From Sipunculus nudus (Eukaryota; Annelida; Sipuncula; Golfingiida; Sipunculidae), in the NCBI GenBank assembly GCA_026874595.1, contig CM049306.1:54094019-54158018 (forward strand): a stretch of 64,000 nucleotides of DNA, read 5' to 3'. How positions within the stretch are numbered: the stretch's first letter is position 1; each line of letters opens with the position of its first letter. A program made the translations under genes and the position numbers. The notes beneath the pieces were generated by a model that had not been told where the DNA came from, made no database searches, and saw nothing but the letters and a program-made list of their open reading frames with translations. Positions 1 to 11,974 of this stretch are shown one piece after another.

Positions 1-2
1 TG

Positions 3-1875
3 ATTGAATATTGTAATATTGAAAACAAGTATGGAATATTATTTGGTGCAGATTATGAGCAGCATTTGATTCTGTTGATCACACTTTTGTAATTTCTGTA
101 TTGAAACGTTTTGGATTTGGATCTATGTTTATAAACTGGATTAAGTTGATACACACAGGGTCACAAAGTTGTGTTTTGAATAATGGATTTTCAACTAATT
201 ATTTCCCTTTATCTAGAGGAACGAAACAAGGTAACCCAATATCTCCATACCTATTTATGCTGGTCATTGAAGTATTATTGCATATGGTTAGAGCAGAGAG
301 AAGGGTAAAAGGTTTAATGATTGGCAACAAGGAAGTTAAACTGACAGCCTTTCTGATGATATTACATTTTCTTGTCTGATGTGGATTCATTTAAATCACA
401 TATAAATATTCTGAAAACATTTGGTCAGTTCTCTACATTGCATGTTAATTATGATAAATCGGAAGCTGCTTGGCTTGGTGCCTGGAAAAGGAAGAATGAA
501 AAGCCAATGAATTGCAAATGGGTCAACCTTACTGTTACAGCCATGAAAATACTTGGTATATGGTATACATACAATAACGATTTAAATAGAAAGCTTAATT
601 TTCATTCAGTGGAAGAAAAACTGAAGTTGGTGCTCAATATCTGGTCTAGCAGGAATCTTACAATATTTGGTCGCAATGAAATATGTAGAACTTTGGCTTT
701 GCCAAAAATTTTATATGTGTGTAACATGTGCATTCCACCTGCAGGATTTATTGAAAATGTTAAGATGCATTTGAAGCAATTTTTGTGGAAAGGCAAGAGA
801 CCAAAGATTAAATATGATACTCTCATGGGACCTTATGATATGGAAGGAATAAAATTTTGATGTGACAAGAATACCCAGAAAGCTACCAGTGTTTTATAAA
901 AAACTGTTTAAAATAGTGGTCATATTTTGTTAAAAGAAATCCTATATCGGTAGAAGAAGTTAGAATGCAACCACTATGGAATAACTATTATTTAAAGGTC
1001 AACAATACATCTTTTTTCTACAGATATTTTGACAACTTGGGTATAAAGAGAGTACACGATTTTTTAAATGATTCTGGTAAAGTCTGCACATGGCAAGAGA
1101 TTAAAATTAGAAACCCGGAAGTAATACATATCTGTCGTTGAGGTCTATGATAAGTGCAATACCAAAAGAGTGGATTAGTTTGTGTAAGTCAACACCAAGC
1201 GAAAAAACAAATGACAGAGAAAGCAGGGAGGACAGATTGGTTACTTTGGCAGGAATAAAGGGATTATCAGATATTACATCTAACTGGGTATATGTCTTGA
1301 TCAGTCAGAGAACCACCACGCCAACTACTCTGGTTAATTGGTTAGATATTACAGGATTACATAGTTATGAAGATTTTAAACAGTTTTATTATACAGTACA
1401 TAAAGTTTCTCTGGATATGTATAGCAGAGAGTTTCAGTTCAAAATCATACATAATTATTTACCAGTAAACTACTGGCTATTTAAGTGGAAACTTGTTGGC
1501 AGTCCACGGTGTTCATATTGTCACCTTTACGACAAAACAATTACACACCTTTTTCATGAATGTTTTGTATCTAGAAATTTATATCTTCAAATACAGTCTT
1601 GGATGAAATCATGCAATTTAAGTTTCCCAGACTATGAAATTACTGTTATTCTGTTTGGAATGATTCCAATTCAGACACATTTGTTGCTCAATCAACTGAT
1701 TATTACATACAAAATGACTCTATATCAAAATAGAGGTGAAGAAAATATTAACCTGTTCGAAAAATTCAGAAATAGGTTGAAATACCTACAGAAAATAGAA
1801 TATATGATAGCTCAGAAAAAAGAGAAATTGTGTGTACATCTGAAAAAATCAGAAAAGCTACTCCCATATTTGTAG
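3..1875 (+). pseudogene. L1/Tx1-like LINE ORF2, 3' half (reverse transcriptase plus C-terminal zinc finger), frameshifted
   Basis: This is a non-LTR retrotransposon polyprotein that would reverse-transcribe its own RNA at a nicked target. The 5' part lies outside the window. Reading starts in frame at base 3 and reaches the first catalytic block (ADYEQ, then FDSVDH) across a frameshift near 63. The fingers/palm block RGTKQGNPISPYLF (218-257) has the form typical of L1/Tx1-like RTs, not the GVPQGS of CR1/Jockey. The FADD catalytic block near 350-358 is itself broken by a missing base. The thumb follows (LGIWYTYNNDL, then SRNLTIFGR and LALPKILYV), then FLWKGKRPKIKYD. The C-terminal part has a zf-RVT-like C-x2-C-x8-H-x4-C finger (CSYC...HLFHEC, about 1509-1563). 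Further shifts lie near 370, 855, 925 and 1139, so no long product is possible. It is a dead copy. Confidence 0.88.
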
Positions 1876-2189
1876 GAAAACATTACATACAAACTGATAA
1901 TTACATATGTTAGATTAAATAACTTTGTTTTATCGACCTGTATTTAAAAAGAACTATGTAGAAAAAATTAGAAATACTGATGTTTATGAATAGGTAAAAC
2001 ATTGTTCAAATGTAATGTAAGCACTGTTTATACTGATGCCTAGTGTTGTCTAATGTATGCAAACTGTTGAATGTATTGTCACATCTTCACTTTGTCTGTC
2101 ATTGTTATGTAATGTTAACGTGTCTGTCATGTGTGATATTTGTTTGTATATATATGTTAGAAATGTCAATAAAAATATTGAAAAAAAAG
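1876..2189 (+). mobile_element. LINE 3' UTR and A-rich tail
   Basis: This AT-rich sequence follows the LINE stop codon. It ends in an AATAAA-type signal at 2168-2173 and a run of eight A at 2181-2188, as expected for the 3' end of a retroposed LINE copy. The target duplication cannot be checked because the 5' end of the element is outside the window. Confidence 0.6.
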
Positions 2190-3383
2190 TTCATACATCT
2201 TTCACGGAGGTATTATAAGAACATTCCTAAACCAGAGTTGCCTTTAGATCATTAATATATATACACAGAGAAGCAAGAAATCACAAACTTTCTTTCATAA
2301 AGGTAGCTGAATGGGCACCTTTCAGGTCTGTTTGAAAAACATATGACAGTATCTTAGTGTAATGTATTTTAATATTGTCCCTATGTTATATTATTCTGCC
2401 ATAACAATTATTAAGACAATTATTTCAAATGTTGACTATTTGAAAACCATATTATATAATATAGGACAGCGAAGTACCCAAGATGTCTAATGTTATTCTT
2501 AAGATAACATAAGTTTGACCTTGACCTTGAATACCCTCCCTAACATTTTAACAGCTCCTGGAGTAGTTGGTATTACCAGTACACATTCAAAATCTTATAA
2601 ATCGACCCTAAATTATTTATTTTGTTGCGATAGTTACAATATCAAAGCATTATCTAGGCTTTTACATGATGGCGGCCATCTTCGATTTTTAGGGGGTCAG
2701 AGGGTTGATAAAATTTGTTACCTAACATTTTCCATCAGCTTACACCGAAATGAAATGAAAGCAAGTGCTATCTAAATTTTGGCATTCAACATCCATGATT
2801 TTGCTACATGGGCGACTACACTAACTGGGCGTTGTGGCTTAATCTTTTGGAGGCGACCTTCAGACCGTCGTTATAGATGAATCATCTAGAGCAATTCCGT
2901 GTCTGTGGAGAGCAAAGGTTGGTTTTACAATGGATTTGTCTTCTATGAAGGTTAATTAAAACAATTCGCAAGGGTTTCCTTCGTGAAAGTGTGGGTGGAA
3001 TCTGTGACAGACCGAAATCCAAAATGGCCGTAAAAAGGGCCATTTTGAAATTTATTTTTTTTTCAATTGGCTGGCCTAGAGGACGGTTCAGTATATATAT
3101 ATATTATGGGTTTTTTTGTCGTCGAGGACTTCATATTTCATGTCAAATTTGTGATTTAGCCTATTTTTCCTTAAAATATAAAGATGGCTGATATTTTTTT
3201 GCAAAAAAATTATTTTCTCTCAAACTTTTCATATGACATCCATAAGGAGGCCAAGTGGTTCGTTACTCCATGGATTTTGTTTCTCTAAATGTAAATTTGA
3301 GAATCTGGTGAGGGTATCTATCTGTCCCAAAGGTGAAGGTGGAACTCGGAAAAGCCCGACATACAAGAAGGCCGTTTTTTAAT
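2190..3383. other. Intergenic, repeat-like; no gene seen
   Basis: There are no convincing exons. Bases 2205-2350 resemble 53645-53765: both contain CATTAATATATAC, then a GAGnAAGC-type run, ATCACA and GTAGCTGAAT. Fragments such as ATGGCGGCCATCTT (about 2670) and AAAATGGCC..GGCCATTTT (about 3021-3048, a small hairpin) look like pieces of dispersed repeats. Confidence 0.4.
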
Positions 3384-4431
3384 TGTAACCAAAGGACTGT
3401 GACTTTGTTATTTTATTGCATATTTAAGTAAGGAGTATAGGCAGATGATTGTTTTCATAATTTATTGTACATTAATATGGAGTATCATGTTAGCGTGAGG
3501 ACATAATTTAGAGAACACAGGTGCTTCGTTTGATGTTAATTTCAGTACAGTATAATTCCATTGTAACCGATTCCTGTCTGGACTGTTCTTATAGTAACTT
3601 TGTTTGTTGTAGACATCAAAGGCAGTGCACCTGCTTATTTTGCTTTTTGCCAGGGTTTGATCTCTGGAGGAGTGTCACTTTTAGTATTCATGCAGTTAGT
3701 GACAAGCCGTGTAGTTCTGAGAAATGAATGGTCAGAAGACGGTTGGATCCTGTGACGTCAGCAGGTGAATATGAGCGATGGATAAAAGGACGCCACGACA
3801 AACTCTTAAGTCAGCGGGCCAGTTAGGTGAAGTCTGAAAGTTGTCTGCGGTCCAGGAGCGTGAGTGCACTCAGTAACAGGCCAGGGAGATTCACATGGAA
3901 CTTTGGTGACACTGAATATTGTCGTGCATTGGCATATTTAGTTACTAAATGCTGGATGAATTAAATCAGGTGACATCGGCTGTGAGAGACATTTCTTCAG
4001 TAATACTACGGAGCAGGATCTGGGTCTATCTGTCAGTGCTTTCTGGACTTTGCCTTGGGCAACCACGTACTTAAGTGAGAAACTTCGCTGCTTGTCGGTG
4101 GCTAACCCCTGTGTATGTATACACACTGAGGGCGGTCTGAACATTCCATCGTCAAGTATGTCCGATAGTCATGTGATCAGGAGCAGTGTTAACAAAAAAA
4201 AAATTCCTCTGAAGTGTACATAAAGTGATGTTGTTTCCTTATGTGGACGCTTGTGATCATCGATATTTATACGTGTGGAACGCTTCTCCAGAGAAATGTA
4301 AATGTATTTTTAATATATTGTTTGGTTTTGTTAACTCATGTCTTATTCATCTTTTGGAGTGTATGTATGATATTTAGTCGGTTTGGTCTACCATTTATAA
4401 GAACCTGGTTGTCCATTCCTTTGGTATGACA
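3384..4431 (+). mobile_element. LTR-like repeat, copy A (relative of 35370-36611)
   Basis: It begins TGTAACCA and ends GGTATGACA. It is collinear over its whole length with 35370-36611. Shared blocks include ACTGTGACTT, TTAATATGGAGTATCATGTT, TTAGCGTGAG, GTTGTAGAC, TCTCTGGAG, GTGAYGTCA and, near the 3' end, TTTAATATATTG..TTTTGTTAAC and AAGAACCTGGT. Terminal TG..CA and the match to a copy with a perfect target duplication support an LTR. Flanking 5-mers here (TTAAT and CCGCT) do not match, so the copy is older, rearranged or slightly misbounded. No coding region is adjacent. Confidence 0.65.
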
Positions 4432-5048
4432 CCGCTCTCCGACATTTTGAAAATTACGGTTTCAATGGTTTTTCCTGCAGTACTGTTCAGTATATGGATT
4501 CTTCGGTTTCTGGGATCGAGGAATTAAAATCTAATGTCAAGATGGTAATTTGACCGATTTTATACTTAAAATCTAATATGACCGATGATTTAAGCACAAG
4601 ACAACTTTTTTCAATTGTGACATTTAGTCTTCATTTAGTCTTAAGTCTTCCTTGCTGGAAGTTATGGTCATGCTAATTTAATAATATGCAGTAGAACTAT
4701 ACTAAATACATCGTGGTTATCTCATAGTGCAAAGGTTTGATTATAGAAATGAACCATACAAAACTATTGATTAGAAAAATCTAGGCCGCGGCGAAGTAAT
4801 TGTACTTCATTGTATGTAAGCTTGGACCAGTCTAGTTAAGTCAAGTCATAGAACTTGAGTTCATGTCTACTTTCTGCCAGTCCTAGTCGTTTGAAACCCA
4901 TGATGGAACCAGAATCATAGTTTGAGTATGATCCTTTGAACTGTATTTATTGAATGTTAGATGTTAACACGGAAATCTGAGATACAAATGTGTATTTCAA
5001 CGTTTCTTAATGCATTCTCTTAACCTAATTGTTTAACTTTATGTATTT
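4432..5048. other. Intergenic; nothing recognised
   Basis: AT-rich single-copy-looking sequence. I see no long open frame, RNA gene or repeat structure in it. Confidence 0.4.
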
Positions 5049-5050
5049 AG

Positions 5051-5051
<1 letters not shown>

Positions 5052-5106
<55 letters not shown>
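5052..5106. repeat. (TA)n microsatellite
   Basis: A nearly perfect AT dinucleotide run. It is flanked by AGCTTTATA on the left and TATAAAGCT on the right, so the whole block is a palindrome. Confidence 0.95.
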
Positions 5107-5110
<4 letters not shown>

Positions 5111-5195
5111 CTGGGTAAAGTGTATACTTGAATTTTGTTCAAAAAAAGTGTATTAGAGGATATGCCGTTTTCAATACTCATCCAAGTTAGGTCAA

Positions 5196-5365
5196 AAAGT
5201 ACTTTTAAAAAGTTCTCGTACTCATGAGCACTATTTAGAGTACTCGGTACTCTTACTCGACCGAAGTACTTTCTTCAAAATGACCTAAGTACTCAAATTA
5301 GTACTCGAGTACTATGTAAGAACTCATAAAAAATGAGTACTTTTATGAGTACTATTGAATACTTC
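5196..5365. repeat. AGTACTC word cluster (putative subterminal region of a hAT-like element)
   Basis: About 170 bases are packed with AGTACT(C) and its complement GAGTACT. Examples are GAGTACTCGGTACTCTTACTC, AGTACTCGAGTACT and ATGAGTACTTTTATGAGTACT. The words are palindromic and occur in both orientations without fixed spacing. They are therefore not a tandem array, and resemble the subterminal motif clusters of hAT elements. Confidence 0.5.
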
Positions 5366-5470
5366 AGTATATGCACATATAATTATAAAATTATATATAT
5401 TTATACATAAGTCATACAAACATGCTTACATACACATATACACATATACATATATACATATATACATAAG

Positions 5471-5550
5471 GGTCCGCCTGGCTATCCGCTTTCCAGATAT
5501 CCGCTAACCAAAAATCTGCTCATCAGATATCCGCGTACCCAGATATCTGT
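5471..5550. repeat. ATATCCGC/AGATATC word cluster
   Basis: A degenerate 13-17 bp repetition of CAGATATCCGCT-like words: CTATCCGCT, CAGATATCCGCTAACC, CAGATATCCGCGTACC and CAGATATCTG. It has the same style as the AGTACT cluster 100 bases upstream but uses a different word. Confidence 0.45.
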
Positions 5551-5887
5551 GTGTGAGTGTATGCTGCCAGAAATGACCATGTACAGTTCACATTTGCAAT
5601 GGTCATGGAAAAGAGATGAAAGAAGACACCAAGGAACTAAAACATAAAGGTGCTACCGTTTTTAGGAAGATTTTTTTTACCAAAACGCGACATAGCTGTT
5701 TGGGCTGGTGCCTTAAACCTATATCCGTGAACCTATGCATATCTATTGTGAACATAGTTTTTGTATAAGGGGGGGGGGATCAAATACGCTTATTTCTATG
5801 CACATTGACACAGGATTGGCAAACAGTGACAGATCACCCAGTTGCTCACCCATTCAAAAGCTGAGAAGTGAGAAGCAAAGCCTAAAG

Positions 5888-6035
5888 TGGTTGCTTGTTT
5901 TAGTAGGGGTGGGTGTTAACCCAAACGTTTTGTGCTACCCCCTCCACTTTGTGAGGCTGCATAAAAACGACTCAAAATATTTTTTTACAATTTTTAATCA
6001 AGTCTAACCCCCTGTACATATCCCTTGAAAATGGT
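5888..6035 (+). repeat. Left terminal inverted repeat of the 4.4-kb transposon
   Basis: It aligns with the reverse complement of 10160-10317, with blocks TAGGGGTGGGTGTTA, CAAAATATTTTTTT and TAACCCCC in the same order. The outermost ~20 bases have diverged from the CAGGG end seen on the right. Confidence 0.6.
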
Positions 6036-6406
6036 TATATATGGAAATTAGCCAAAATTACCACATTTTGCTCTTGAGACATGGGTAAACTATCATTTTA
6101 ATCCAAAGTTTGCAAATCATGATGCGTTAAAAACTAAATAAGTAAAAGTAAGACATATTCATAATCCACAAGCAGCAGTAAAACATATAAACATATATGT
6201 TAGTCATAGAGTATTAAAATATAAAAAAATCATTACGACTCTACAAACCTGAAACAAGCTGGTATAACTTCATGCATTACACATTAATAAACGCTCTGTT
6301 CAATGATATAATACATTATTGATTTATGTGATGACACATGATATAGTCTTTCTGGGCTAAAAAGGTCATGGTTTGCAATACGCCTTGCATATAATATATA
6401 AAGGTT

Positions 6407-9154
6407 TTAATTTAACATTTTATCAACGGCTTGGTTTAAATCATTCAGAGTAGCTTGTGCCTTGGACACTGTGTTGTCCAAATACAACCTCAGATTAGTG
6501 GCATAACGTTCCAGTGGCAATTTCTTATGGTCCATCATCAGACGGAACAGATCACTGTTCTTTGGTAGTGATAAAGAGGTATCTCTTGCATATCGAACCT
6601 CGAGGTAGAGTCGAGATACCTTGTCTGCTTCCGGGATACTGCCATGCAGGTAGTCGTCAAGTTCCTTCGAAGAAGTAAAGGGTCCTCCGTAGGATTTTAA
6701 TGTGGACAAATCTTTGTTCTTCCTCTTGTCTACACCGAGGTTGGCAATCTCCTTTTCCTGAAGACCCTTTTCTTTCAGTTCCTGTTGTTTTGCATTCCAC
6801 TGCAACAGAATATCTGGGATTTTTCCACCTTTCTGAACTAATTTCCAGAGATCCAGAGGGGGATTGTTCAATCAGGTACTGTGCTCTTGATTTCAACTGA
6901 GCAGCAGACACAGTTTCAAGCTCCTTTGCACCTCTCCTTGAAAGTCCGTAATTTACAAAGCCGACACTTCTTTCTGCATCTAAGTTGTGAATAGGTGCAG
7001 ACTCAAAATTTTCTTGGTCCATTTCTGTAAGAGAATGGGTTGCTTTGCTGTCTGGCTCTCCAAAACCAAATATCTGCCCTTTCTGGTGCTTGAAACCCTC
7101 AGCAAGTGCTGGGAGAAGAATTCTGAACATTTTCTCCAATCCTGCGCGATAGTCATCAATGACATTCATGATTTCGTTGCAGACACCTTCTTCGTATTTG
7201 CAGCTGCTAAACCTGTCTGCAGAGACAAAGTCAAATGCTGGCCTATTGACTTGTAGCATGTCAGCTGGCTCAGTGTCAACAAAGTTTTCATGCAGCTTCT
7301 TGAAGGCAGGGATCAACTTTGAGTATGTTGTTTCACATGAGGTTGTCAACGAAAGGAATGGTTTAACCAAATATAAACCGATGAGGGCTCCTGTACAAAA
7401 CATAACTTTTAGGAAGTCCAAATCCTGAAAGCTTCTGACGATGCAGGCAAGCTGGTTGGTAACATGTTCATATTTCTGCAAAAATGAAGCGATATCATCA
7501 TAATGGTATAAGGCCACGGCACATGTTAGAGTGAGCCTGTTGAATCGTTCATCTTTTAAGCTAACAGACCTGTTCTGCTTTGGAGATATATGAATGTCAA
7601 ACTCATGGGATTTGTTCCAGGGTTTGTGGTCGAAATCATGGTTGATTAGCCTTGTCAGACAATCTAAGGCTTGTTCTGTCACACTAGAAGCACTGGTTGT
7701 GGCATTGACTAAAAAGTTAGAGTAAATCTTGTCACGGCCAATCATGTTTTCTATAGTTGACCAATGTTTGATGATTATACGGTTGAACATCAAAGATGGA
7801 TGAACATTGCAGAACAAATGCTGTGGGATCTTTTCTGCTCCAAGGTCTTCTGCAATTATTTCCTGTATTCCAAAATAATGGGCAGTTTGATCTGTCATTA
7901 CAAAATCAATTTTCTCAAAAAGGTCTTTACTGTCCACTCCGCTAACTGCCTCAAGGACTTGAAGTGTTGTCTTCTTCAAGTTCGCTTTTCTCTCGGATGC
8001 AACACTCAGAGTAGGAAGTGCCCTGTATCTCCCATTTATGGTGATCCCTTGGACGATAAAGGCACCTGCCCCTTGCTTTTTAGAGCCATCGTCTGCATAC
8101 GTAACTGTTGCTTTTTCATCAGTATTAATTATTTCTTTTACAATTTCAACCATTGCAAGGGCTTCTATACTTTTACCAGCAAACCGTGCATTTCTTGAAG
8201 GTCTGCATCAATAACCTGAGACCCCAGATGAAACTTCCAGTTTCTACCAAAAAGTTTGTTTCCCACTTCTACAACAGCAGCTTCAGCTTGGGTCTGGCTC
8301 ATGTGATAACAGCTTCTCAGCTTATCAACAGTTTCATAGTATTCAGGTCTTACTTTACGTACACCTGTGCGTATGTGCTGGTATTCACTGGGCATAATGT
8401 CATCTGGCTTTGAAACTGTTGCTGATGCAACCAGCTTCCTCTTTTTGCTAGTATAACTAGATCTAACATCTTCACTGGGAATCTTGTGAGTGTCATCAAC
8501 ATTCATCTTCTCATCAGCATCAGTGGACTCTTCACTGCTGCCATGATATGCCGGTACTGTTGACATATACTCCTCGCTTTCTTCACGCATTTTTTCCAAA
8601 TACTGCATATCTTTTCTTCTTCTTTCCATAGTTTTACTCCACCTTCTGTCTACAAAATCTTCACATATCATTTTCCTTTTTGCTTGCTGATCCTTCAGAT
8701 ATTCCCATTCCATATCAGTCATTTTAAGTCCATGGCAAGATTCAAGTTTTTTTCTTTGTTGGGTGTCAATGCAAAATACATCAAATATTTTAGCATTTTC
8801 TGAGTTGAAGCTCGCAACTTTTTGAAAGTATGCATCATTTTTTCGCATTTTCCTGGTCTGCACTAGTTTTATGAACTGGGAATACAGATTCAAGAGATGC
8901 TTCTTGATATTTTTGTTGACACTGTATACAAATTACAAAAGAGCCAGTGCTCCTGGATCAGTTCAGCTAGTAGTGAAGCTGCATCTTCTTTTGACCGTTG
9001 TGACTGACCTGCTCTTTTTGGTCTCAATAAATACAACATGCTTTGTATGACATCTTTTTTGTTGGGAGCTTTCCCGAAGGAAATTCTGCAACTTCAGTAT
9101 AACCTCTCCCTCAAGAAACTTCTTACACTTTTACCTAGTTTCTGGAGTTGCCAT
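6407..9154 (-). pseudogene. Transposase-like protein of an unassigned superfamily, three frameshifts
   Basis: The gene belongs to a multicopy family that I recall from marine invertebrate genomes only as an uncharacterised protein. From ATG 9154 the first 20 bases stay open if a 49-nt GT-AG stretch (9134-9086) is removed; otherwise a TAA follows. The frame then continues with LLRPKRAGQSQRSKEDAAS to a shift near 8908 in an A-run. The next 242 codons (8893-8165) are basic and acidic, with TMERRRKDMQYLEKMREE. A second shift near 8170-8180 lies in AAAA. The 498-codon core (8153-6657) has YADDGSKKQGAGAF (D21/22), VMTDQTAHYFG (D88), CNVHPSLMF and NLDAERSVGFVNY (E394). A third shift, near 6871 beside CCCCC, leads to the last ~154 codons, a charged helical tail with GGPFTSSKELDDYL. 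I see no other stops. RNase H-like fold and DDE role are inferred. It is either a young pseudogene or an intact gene with assembly indels. Confidence 0.75.
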
Positions 9155-9813
9155 TTTATATCCGGTCAGCTGAAAGGAAAGAGTACTAAGTTTTCATGCA
9201 GATATTGATAAAATCGATATATACCAGCAAATTTTCAGCAGATATATACAGTACAGGATTCGGGGAGGGAGAAACAGTAATCAGTAAAGTGTACAGTTGC
9301 ATCCTGAAAAGGTAATCCCATCTGAAAAAGGGAGGGTTGAGGGAGCGTCAGCTCAAAACAGGAAGATCCGTTTTCAGAGTGCCCTGAATCTCCTGTTTTT
9401 CCTTTATAGCACTAACAGCAAATATTATAAGGGAACTTAATTCTGTGTATTAAATTATTTGGGGTCTGATTTAATTTTCTGCACTATTTTATATACATTT
9501 ATTACAATAATATTTGGGTGGCAGGCTATAGAACAAAACCATGAACTCACCAAACCATATCTGCATAAATAACCTGGGATAAGCAGGCAGTAATCATCGT
9601 ATGTCAGAGAAATATAAGATTTGCATAGCACACGCTACTCTCTGACAGTACATGCATCTTAACACAAAGCAAAAACTAGATGAGAATGTTTATAAAACAT
9701 TCTGCATACCTGTAAACATTCTCAACGTATAAGGCCCTAGCAAAAACTTTAACAATCTGTGACGGACGGACATGACGGACGTATGGACTGACCGGAAGGC
9801 AAACACTTCATGC

Positions 9814-9832
9814 CCCCCCCCCCCCCCCCCCG
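9814..9832. repeat. Poly-C tract
   Basis: A run of C preceded by GACGGACGGAC-type words (from about 9760), which resembles the end of a dispersed repeat. Homopolymer length may be inaccurate. Confidence 0.8.
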
Positions 9833-10159
9833 GGGATGATGGGGCATAAAATATTTAAAGCAGTGTGTTGGATATGTTATCCAATACTAGAAAATCAGTA
9901 TAACAGTACATGGCAGTATAAAGGTACATGCTTTGATAAGTTCAATATGGCATTATGATTACATGCTTAATTTCCACATTTTCACGATATTTCTAAGGTC
10001 ATACACTTATTACATCAGTGAAACATGACCATTGTATATCAATTCCAGTAAGTATGATTATGTCAATATGTTTTATAGCAACTTAAATATATTTTTAATC
10101 TCTGGTAATAAAGAGCTGATGAATTGATGAAAAATACTGAAAACAATGGCATTTTCGAT

Positions 10160-10317
10160 GTTTTACAGAGGGGGTGTACATGGGGGTTACACTTGAAAGA
10201 AAATTTTGAAAAAAATATTTTCTATGGTTTTATATGGAGGACCATAAATTCAGGGGTGTAGAGTATTGGATTTTCAAAATTTGTAAAATAACACCCACCC
10301 CTAGTTTTAGAGCCCTG
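10160..10317 (-). repeat. Right terminal inverted repeat of the 4.4-kb transposon
   Basis: This is the inverted partner of 5888-6035. Read from outside inward it begins CAGGGCTCTAAAACTAGGGG, which fits the CAGGG start common in hAT elements. Confidence 0.6.
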
Positions 10318-10325
10318 GCCTGATG

Positions 10326-10755
<430 letters not shown>

Positions 10756-10759
10756 ATAT

Positions 10760-11589
10760 ACATAGATGAAAGGAACCTATACGTTTAAATTGTGAAATAA
10801 ATCAAGGTACGGATGTGTTCTCGGTTTGTCATTACAGTTGGGATAAAAGGGGAAAATATATTGTTTACAGCATACAATGAATATACTGAAATGCAAATAT
10901 GAAATCATGGTAATATCTTATGGTTGAGGTATTGCGGAATATGTCGCTACAGATTCAAAATTGTCACCAGAACCAGTATATAGATAGATGAACTTTTGTA
11001 AGGTTGTGTTCCTATATGGATTAAATAGATTGATAGGTCAGGCTTCAGTTTTATGCCACTGAACATTCTTGAAAATCTCCCCTTTTTCTCTCTAAATGGC
11101 TGTAATGCAGGGTACTCTTTGTTATTATTTATTCTGATTCCATACTGATCCATCTATAACCTTTCCTTATAAATTTCACCATGTGATAGAAGACAATTCT
11201 AAATAAGATGCATACGACACTTCTTTTACATTCAGTAATGAATCTAAAAAGTATTTTATATCAAATTTAATTTTTCTTGAGGGAGGCCGCTTTATAACTT
11301 TGTACAGCCAAAATCTAAACTACACTTAAAAATGATACTTCTGCACTTTTAGTTTTTCTACAGCTAAGAAACAGATTACTTTACAAGTATTATAAAATAG
11401 ACAATTTTTTTATACACATTTGAATGGAAATCGCTGTACAACTAAGGTGAAATTTTTTACCAAGGTTTCGAAGACTATGTCTAAGTAAAAGGACCATGTT
11501 TCGAAGCAGAAGGACTTAGACTTGAAACTGGATTCGGGGCCTGGACATCGACATTCACCTGACAATGATGTAATAGACTAGACGGTTCC
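10760..11589. other. Intergenic; nothing recognised
   Basis: AT-rich, no gene or repeat found by eye. Confidence 0.4.
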
Positions 11590-11690
11590 CGCCAGGACCG
11601 TCCCCGCTTATTTTCACATTAACATTCACAGAACACAGTTCACTTGAAAACGAACAACTAGAACCTATTGTGAAGCCAGTACATCAAATA
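11590..11690. repeat. Dispersed repeat, copy 1 (partner 12083-12170)
   Basis: It shares TTATTTT, TAACATT, AGAACAC, CACT.G.AAA, GAACCTAT and GTGAAG in order with 12083-12170. These are diverged direct copies of one short dispersed element. Confidence 0.5.
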
Positions 11691-11974
11691 TAACTTGACA
11701 ATCCCTAATATAACGTAAAATATGATTTTATCGACGCAACGTCCCTCTTATCCTGAAAGGTATTGCAGGCCAAACTATGGTAAAATATAGTTTTTATAAT
11801 ATCAGACAGTGTATTTTTATTCATTTAAATTTTGGCTTTTCTCTTTCCATCCTCATTTCTTTTATCATTTTTAAACTTTAATTAATTTACCTATATTGTA
11901 CAAATACCGGTAGTTACAGCAACTGCTTCATGCTATACTCTAAAGTTCATATGATTGCATTGGGTAGTGTGTGC

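Larger units (their letters stand above)
5888..10317 (-). mobile_element. 4.4-kb DNA transposon with imperfect terminal inverted repeats
   Basis: Bases 5888-6035 and 10160-10317 are inverted copies of each other. Reading inward, both contain TAGGGGTGGGTGTTA, then ACCCCT/ACCCCC, AAAATATTTTTTT, TCAAGT.TAACCCCC and GTACA in the same order. The right end terminates CAGGGCTCTAAAAC, a hAT-like terminus; the left terminus is diverged. The flanking 8-mers GCCTAAAG (5880-5887) and GCCTGATG (10318-10325) match at 6 of 8 positions, compatible with a decayed 8-bp target duplication. The only gene inside is the reverse-strand transposase-like gene. The remaining interior is AT-rich, apart from a poly-C tract and a GACGGAC-rich stretch near 9760-9832. 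Confidence 0.65.

Noticed and set aside
6700-8413. Plus-strand open frames opposite the transposase-like gene
   Set aside because: Shadows of the reverse-strand coding region, with no protein-like motifs.
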